DNA from: Actinoplanes sp. M2I2
Lineage (GTDB): Bacteria > Actinomycetota > Actinomycetes > Mycobacteriales > Micromonosporaceae
Assembly: GCF_023544445.1 (NCBI RefSeq)
Contig: NZ_JALPVJ010000027.1
Coordinates: 62,001 to 126,000, forward strand
DNA length: 64,000 nt
Reading direction: 5' to 3'
Shown here: positions 61,200-64,000 of the stretch, piece by piece
How the letters are laid out: each line of letters opens with the position of its first letter
Position numbering within the stretch: position 1 is the first letter of the stretch
Made by a program: the position numbers and the translations under genes
The notes under the pieces: generated by a model
Database searches by the model: none
What the model was told of the DNA's origin: nothing
What the model saw: the letters and a program-made list of their open reading frames with translations, nothing else

Positions 61200-61262
61200 G
61201 GGCAGCGCCGGACCCGCAGAAGTCCGACGTATGGGAAGAATCGCCCCGGGTACGTCGAGGTC

Positions 61263-62516
61263 ATGCACCGGTACGGGGATGAGGTGGCGGCGATCGCCCG
61301 GCCCCTCGTCGACGACGGCGACCTGGACGTCCTGCTCGACCGGGTGGGCGACGCCCGGGTCGTGATGATCGGCGAGGCCAGCCATGGCACGCACGAGTAC
61401 TACGTGTGGCGCCAGGCGCTGACCCGGCGGCTGATCGCCGAACGCGGTTTCTCGTTCGTCGCCGTCGAGGGCGACTGGCCCGACTGCGAGCGGGTCGACG
61501 CGGCCGTCCGCGGTGGGCCGGCGACGCCGATCGAGGCGCTGCTCGGCTACGAACGGTGGCCGACCTGGATGTGGGCCAACGAGGAAGTGCTCGACTTCGC
61601 CGGCTGGTTGCGCGGGTTCAACGCCTCCCGCGAGACCAAGGTCGGCTTCCACGGGCTCGACGTCTACTCGATGTGGGAGTCGTTGCGCGAGATCCTGACC
61701 TGGCTGCGCGAGCACGACCCGGAGCGGGTGGACGCCGCCCTGGCCGCCTATCACTGCCTGTCCGCGTACTCGGAGGACCCGCAGTCGTACGCCTGGGCGA
61801 CGAAGTTCCTGCGGGCGAGCTGCGCCGACGACGTCGTCCGCATGCTCGTCGACCTGCGCGGCCGCGAGCTGGCGGTGTGGCAGAACGCCGAGGTGGTGGC
61901 CGGCGCCGAGCACTACTACCGCGCGATGGTCGCCGGTGGCCCGACGGCCTGGAATGTGCGCGACCGGCACATGGACGCCACCCTCGCCCGGCTGCTCGAC
62001 CACTACGGCGACGGCTCCCGGGCGGTCGTCTGGGCCCACAACACGCACGTCGGCGACGCGAACGCCACCGACCAGGCCGCGCTCGGCGAGGTGACGATCG
62101 GGTCGCTGGCCCGCGAACGCCACGGCGCCGCCCAGGTGGTCCTCGTCGGTCTGGGCGGTCACCGGGGCTCGGTCGTCGCCGGTCGTGGCTGGGGCGCGCC
62201 GATGACGGAACTGCCCGTGCCGCCCGGCCGGCCCGGATCGCTCGAGGACGTCCTGCACGCCACCGCTCCCGAGCAAGCGCTGTTCGTCTTCCCGCCGCCC
62301 GGCGAGCGTCCCGCCCTGCTCGTCGACGAGCTGCCGCACCGGGCGATCGGCGTCGTCTACCGCCCTGAGGCTGAGCAGCTCGGCAACTACGTGCCGTCGG
62401 TGCTGGGTGACCGCTACGACGCTTTCCTCTGGTTCGACGAGACCCGGGCGCTCCGCCCGTTGCATCCGCTTCACGTGGACACGCACGAACTGGAGACGTA
62501 CCCGACTGGGGTTTGA
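61263..62516 (+). CDS. Erythromycin esterase family protein
   Basis: A 417-residue protein of the erythromycin esterase (EreA/EreB-like, PF05139) family. It has the motifs IGEASHGTHEYY (with the catalytic His and Glu pair), AVEGDWPDCERV, FHGLDVYSMWESL and VWAHNTHVGDA. EreA/B hydrolyse the macrolide lactone, but many actinobacterial members are not resistance enzymes, and the residues here do not settle it. No signal peptide. ATG 61263 follows GAGG. It follows the broken NUDIX gene by 63 bp. Confidence 0.9.
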   Translation: MHRYGDEVAAIARPLVDDGDLDVLLDRVGDARVVMIGEASHGTHEYYVWRQALTRRLIAERGFSFVAVEGDWPDCERVDAAVRGGPATPIEALLGYERWPTWMWANEEVLDFAGWLRGFNASRETKVGFHGLDVYSMWESLREILTWLREHDPERVDAALAAYHCLSAYSEDPQSYAWATKFLRASCADDVVRMLVDLRGRELAVWQNAEVVAGAEHYYRAMVAGGPTAWNVRDRHMDATLARLLDHYGDGSRAVVWAHNTHVGDANATDQAALGEVTIGSLARERHGAAQVVLVGLGGHRGSVVAGRGWGAPMTELPVPPGRPGSLEDVLHATAPEQALFVFPPPGERPALLVDELPHRAIGVVYRPEAEQLGNYVPSVLGDRYDAFLWFDETRALRPLHPLHVDTHELETYPTGV

Positions 62517-62540
62517 CATCGCGGCGCTCCGGCGTATTCT
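62513..62540 (+). promoter_or_regulatory. Housekeeping-type promoter of the ArsR/AHSA1 pair
   Basis: TTGACA (62513-62518) and TATTCT (62535-62540) are separated by 16 bp. The -35 box contains the TGA stop of the upstream esterase gene. The following AACCTATCAGTTTATAAGCC (62541-62560) is AT-rich and partly dyadic and may be the ArsR operator. Confidence 0.6.
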
Positions 62541-62572
62541 CAACCTATCAGTTTATAAGCCAGGTGGTTGTC

Positions 62573-62920
62573 ATGCCGGATCCGATCGACGGCGTCTTCG
62601 CCGCACTAGCCGACCCCACGCGCCGCGCGATCCTCGCCCGGCTCGCCACGGGCGACGCGACCGCGGGCGAGTTGGCCGCCGACTTCCCCATCAGCGCCCA
62701 GGCGGTCTCGAAGCACCTCAACGTCCTCGAGACCGCCGGTCTGATCGTCCGCACCCGCGAGGCCCAGCGGCGATGGTGCCGCATAGTCCCCGCCCAGGTG
62801 CGCTCGGTCGCCGACTGGGCGTCGCAATACGAACGCCTCTGGGAAGAGCGGTACGACGCGCTCGACGACTACTTGGGCCGCCTGCAACAGCAGCAGCCGA
62901 AACCACAGGAGGAACCATGA
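62573..62920 (+). CDS. ArsR-family winged-helix regulator
   Basis: A 115-residue regulator: VFAALADPTRRAILARLATG, ELAADFPISAQAVSKHLNVLE and LIVRTREAQRRWCRI. It lacks the Cys metal sites of ArsR/SmtB and matches the subgroup paired with AHSA1 (SRPBCC) proteins. It probably represses its own operon. ATG 62573. Its TGA overlaps the ATG of the next gene (ATGA). Confidence 0.93.
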   Translation: MPDPIDGVFAALADPTRRAILARLATGDATAGELAADFPISAQAVSKHLNVLETAGLIVRTREAQRRWCRIVPAQVRSVADWASQYERLWEERYDALDDYLGRLQQQQPKPQEEP

Positions 62921-63375
62921 GCCTCGACGTCCAGACCCCCACCGCCACGACCATCGTCATGAGCCGCTCCTTCGACGCCCCCCGCGAGCTCGTCTTCGCC
63001 TGCCACACCCAGCCCGAGCACATCGGCCACTGGTGGGGCCGCGGCAACCCGGTCGACGTCTCGCTCGACTTCACCGTCGGCGGCAAGTGGCGTTTCGTCG
63101 AACACGCCGACGGCACCGAGCACGCCTTCCGCGGCGAGATCAAGGCCATCGACGCCCCGAACGGCTTCACCTGGACCTTCGAGTACGAGCCCATGGCCGG
63201 CCACATCCTCAGCGAGCAGTACGTCTTCACCGAGGACAACGGCAAGACCACCGTCACCTCGACGTCCACGTTCGACAACCAGGCCGACCGCGACGGCATG
63301 ATCCAGTCCGGCATGGAAAGCGGAGCCGAACAGTCCTACGCCGCCCTCGACACCTACCTGGCCAAGCTCGCCTGA
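62917..63375 (+). CDS. AHSA1/SRPBCC family protein
   Basis: A 152-residue START-like domain protein: SRSFDAPRELVFACHTQPEHIGHWW, VGGKWRFVEHADGTEHAFRGEI and QSYAALDTYLAKLA. AHSA1-like proteins form a hydrophobic ligand cavity; the ligand is unknown. Translation is coupled to the ArsR gene through ATGA at 62917-62920, with AGGAGGAA just upstream. Confidence 0.93.
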   Translation: MSLDVQTPTATTIVMSRSFDAPRELVFACHTQPEHIGHWWGRGNPVDVSLDFTVGGKWRFVEHADGTEHAFRGEIKAIDAPNGFTWTFEYEPMAGHILSEQYVFTEDNGKTTVTSTSTFDNQADRDGMIQSGMESGAEQSYAALDTYLAKLA

Positions 63376-63401
63376 GGCGGGTCACCAACCGCTTCAGGCC
63401 G

Positions 63402-63570
63402 ACCGCTCCGAAGTCAGAAGCCGATGTCGTAGCGGGGGGCTGCTTCCGCTTCAAGAGACTGGACCGCTGCGAAGTCAGAAGCCGATGTCGTAGCCGGGTG
63501 GGGGGTTCGGCTGCTGCCGGTCAGATGACCGGGCCGCTGCGAAGTCAGAAGCCGATGTCGTAGCCGGGTG
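63402..63570. repeat. Three interspersed direct repeats, about 31 bp, spaced 61 and 70 bp
   Basis: Copies with the core CGAAGTCAGAAGCCGATGTC plus GTAGC start at 63409, 63470 and 63540. On the minus strand each copy encodes YDIGF followed by a stop, so they look like repeated copies of one gene end. The unequal gaps and only three copies argue against a CRISPR array. Confidence 0.85.
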
Positions 63571-63599
63571 GCTGTTCCGACCGCTGCTCACGCCGAGGG

Positions 63600-63653
63600 C
63601 CCGGGTGAGGCGAGCAGGGCGCCAGGGCGCCCAGAACGCTCACCCCACCCGGG
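63600..63653. terminator. Long imperfect inverted repeat, terminator-like
   Basis: Arms at 63600-63615 and 63638-63653 match at 14 of 16 positions. A nested GGGCGCC-AG-GGCGCCC stem (63617-63632) lies in the loop. It stands between the AHSA1 gene end and the relic on the opposite strand. Confidence 0.6.
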
Positions 63654-63741
63654 CGACCTGCGTGCGCGGTTGCGCTCCCGACAACCAGTCAAAGGCAGCG
63701 GCCACCACTCCCGCCCCCGACGGCGTTTCCGCTGACTGGAA

Positions 63742-63978
63742 CGCGATCAGGGCCGCCGCCGGAATCGTCCGGGCCGTCTTGGTCTGGTAGTCCGCCCACC
63801 CGGTCGGCGAGCAAATTGTGGAACTGTGCCGGGGAACGCCGGCGGTCGGGGCCAACACCACCATGCGGTCGCCGTCGGCAAAGCCCAGGGGGAGTGGTGT
63901 GGCACTGCCCGGGGCGGACGCCGTGGTCACCATGACGAGGGCGCTGCCCGCGGACCGGCGACGCGGCGGGTGCGCCAC
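63742..63978 (-). pseudogene. Internally deleted F420-dependent nitroreductase (DUF385/Ddn-like) relic
   Basis: The minus strand reads LVMVTTASAPGSATPLPLGF, then ADGDRMVVLAPTAGVPRH, which match the conserved middle of Ddn-type proteins (TTTGRKSG...PLLYL.DGDR.VVVAS.GG.PRHP). After PRHSST it jumps to GWADYQTKTARTIPAAAL, which matches their C-terminal GYADYQRRT..IPVVVL. About 45 residues between are missing, along with the N-terminus. The frame stays open but the active-site region is gone, so a working enzyme is unlikely. Confidence 0.6.
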
Positions 63979-64000
63979 GCCGCAGCCCGGCTGCCCTTCG

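Larger units (their letters stand above)
63376..64000. other. Gene-poor right end with repeats, a hairpin and a relic gene
   Basis: No intact gene is seen from 63376 to the edge. The stretch holds three copies of a 30-bp repeat (63402-63570), a long imperfect inverted repeat (63600-63653) and a degraded nitroreductase-like gene (63742-63978). Confidence 0.7.

Noticed and set aside
63402..63570. Possible CRISPR array
   Set aside because: Only three repeats with unequal gaps, no cas genes, and the repeat reads as a coding end with a stop.

Overview
This is a very GC-rich stretch (G or C at almost every third codon position, many GTG starts, 4-base ATGA/GTGA start-stop overlaps) from an actinomycete. 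Its mix of partner-switching (STAS, PP2C), GGDEF/EAL, Ser/Thr kinase, two-layer polysaccharide and antibiotic-modifying families fits the Micromonosporaceae (Actinoplanes-like) best. That assignment is an inference; Actinomycetota itself is secure. No rRNA, tRNA, CRISPR array, intact insertion sequence or prophage was seen.

Layout. 1-7.2 kb: a fused double ABC exporter running off the left edge, a small-molecule phosphotransferase with a 27-bp in-frame minisatellite, a membrane metallophosphoesterase paired with a P-loop nucleoside kinase, a secreted ScyD/ScyE-like protein and two unknown proteins. 7.4-19.5 kb: a cell-surface polysaccharide locus. It has a translationally coupled trio (deacetylase, GH26-like lipoprotein, beta-helix protein), then on the other strand three GT2 glycosyltransferases and a polytopic membrane protein, and then a tiny Cys/His protein, a sulfotransferase and a beta-propeller glycosidase-like protein. 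19.9-26 kb: a lone receiver protein, an M20 peptidase, a 1.2-kb repeat-bearing gap without genes, a TetR-GNAT fusion, a GntR regulator, a decayed oligopeptide ABC ATPase and an agmatinase-family enzyme. 26.1-32.2 kb: a Ser/Thr kinase, an amino-acid permease coupled to a universal stress protein, a STAS protein and an esterase/ATP-grasp pair. 32.2-36.7 kb: a DUF5990-like / SNF2 helicase / SWIM-finger module.

36.8-49.6 kb: a secreted Arg-Asp-Gly repeat protein, a zinc-ribbon SDR, LysR with a divergent EamA exporter, FabG-like SDR, an MMPL transporter with a roughly 960-residue disordered tail, an anchored unknown protein, an FKBP isomerase and YaaA. 49.6-59.7 kb: a second STAS protein, phosphoglucomutase, a GGDEF-EAL protein, 6-phosphogluconate dehydrogenase, an orphan MazF-like toxin, an ANTAR-PAS-PP2C phosphatase and a LacI-type sensor fused to GGDEF. 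59.7-64 kb: a ricin-lectin protein, a frameshifted NUDIX gene, an erythromycin-esterase-family enzyme, an ArsR/AHSA1 pair, and a gene-poor right end with repeats and an internally deleted nitroreductase relic.

Two themes stand out. The first is signalling: two STAS proteins, a PP2C phosphatase, two diguanylate cyclase genes, a kinase and a receiver lie within 40 kb, so c-di-GMP and partner-switching outputs may meet in control of envelope and polysaccharide functions. The second is tandem repetition: at least seven unrelated short repeats (9 to 36 bp units, plus one interspersed set) lie here, most of them in frame inside genes. The strongest candidates for something undescribed are the sulfotransferase-containing polysaccharide locus with its small Cys/His protein and paired palindromes, the fusion regulators (TetR-GNAT, LacI-GGDEF, ANTAR-PAS-PP2C), and the esterase/ATP-grasp pair.
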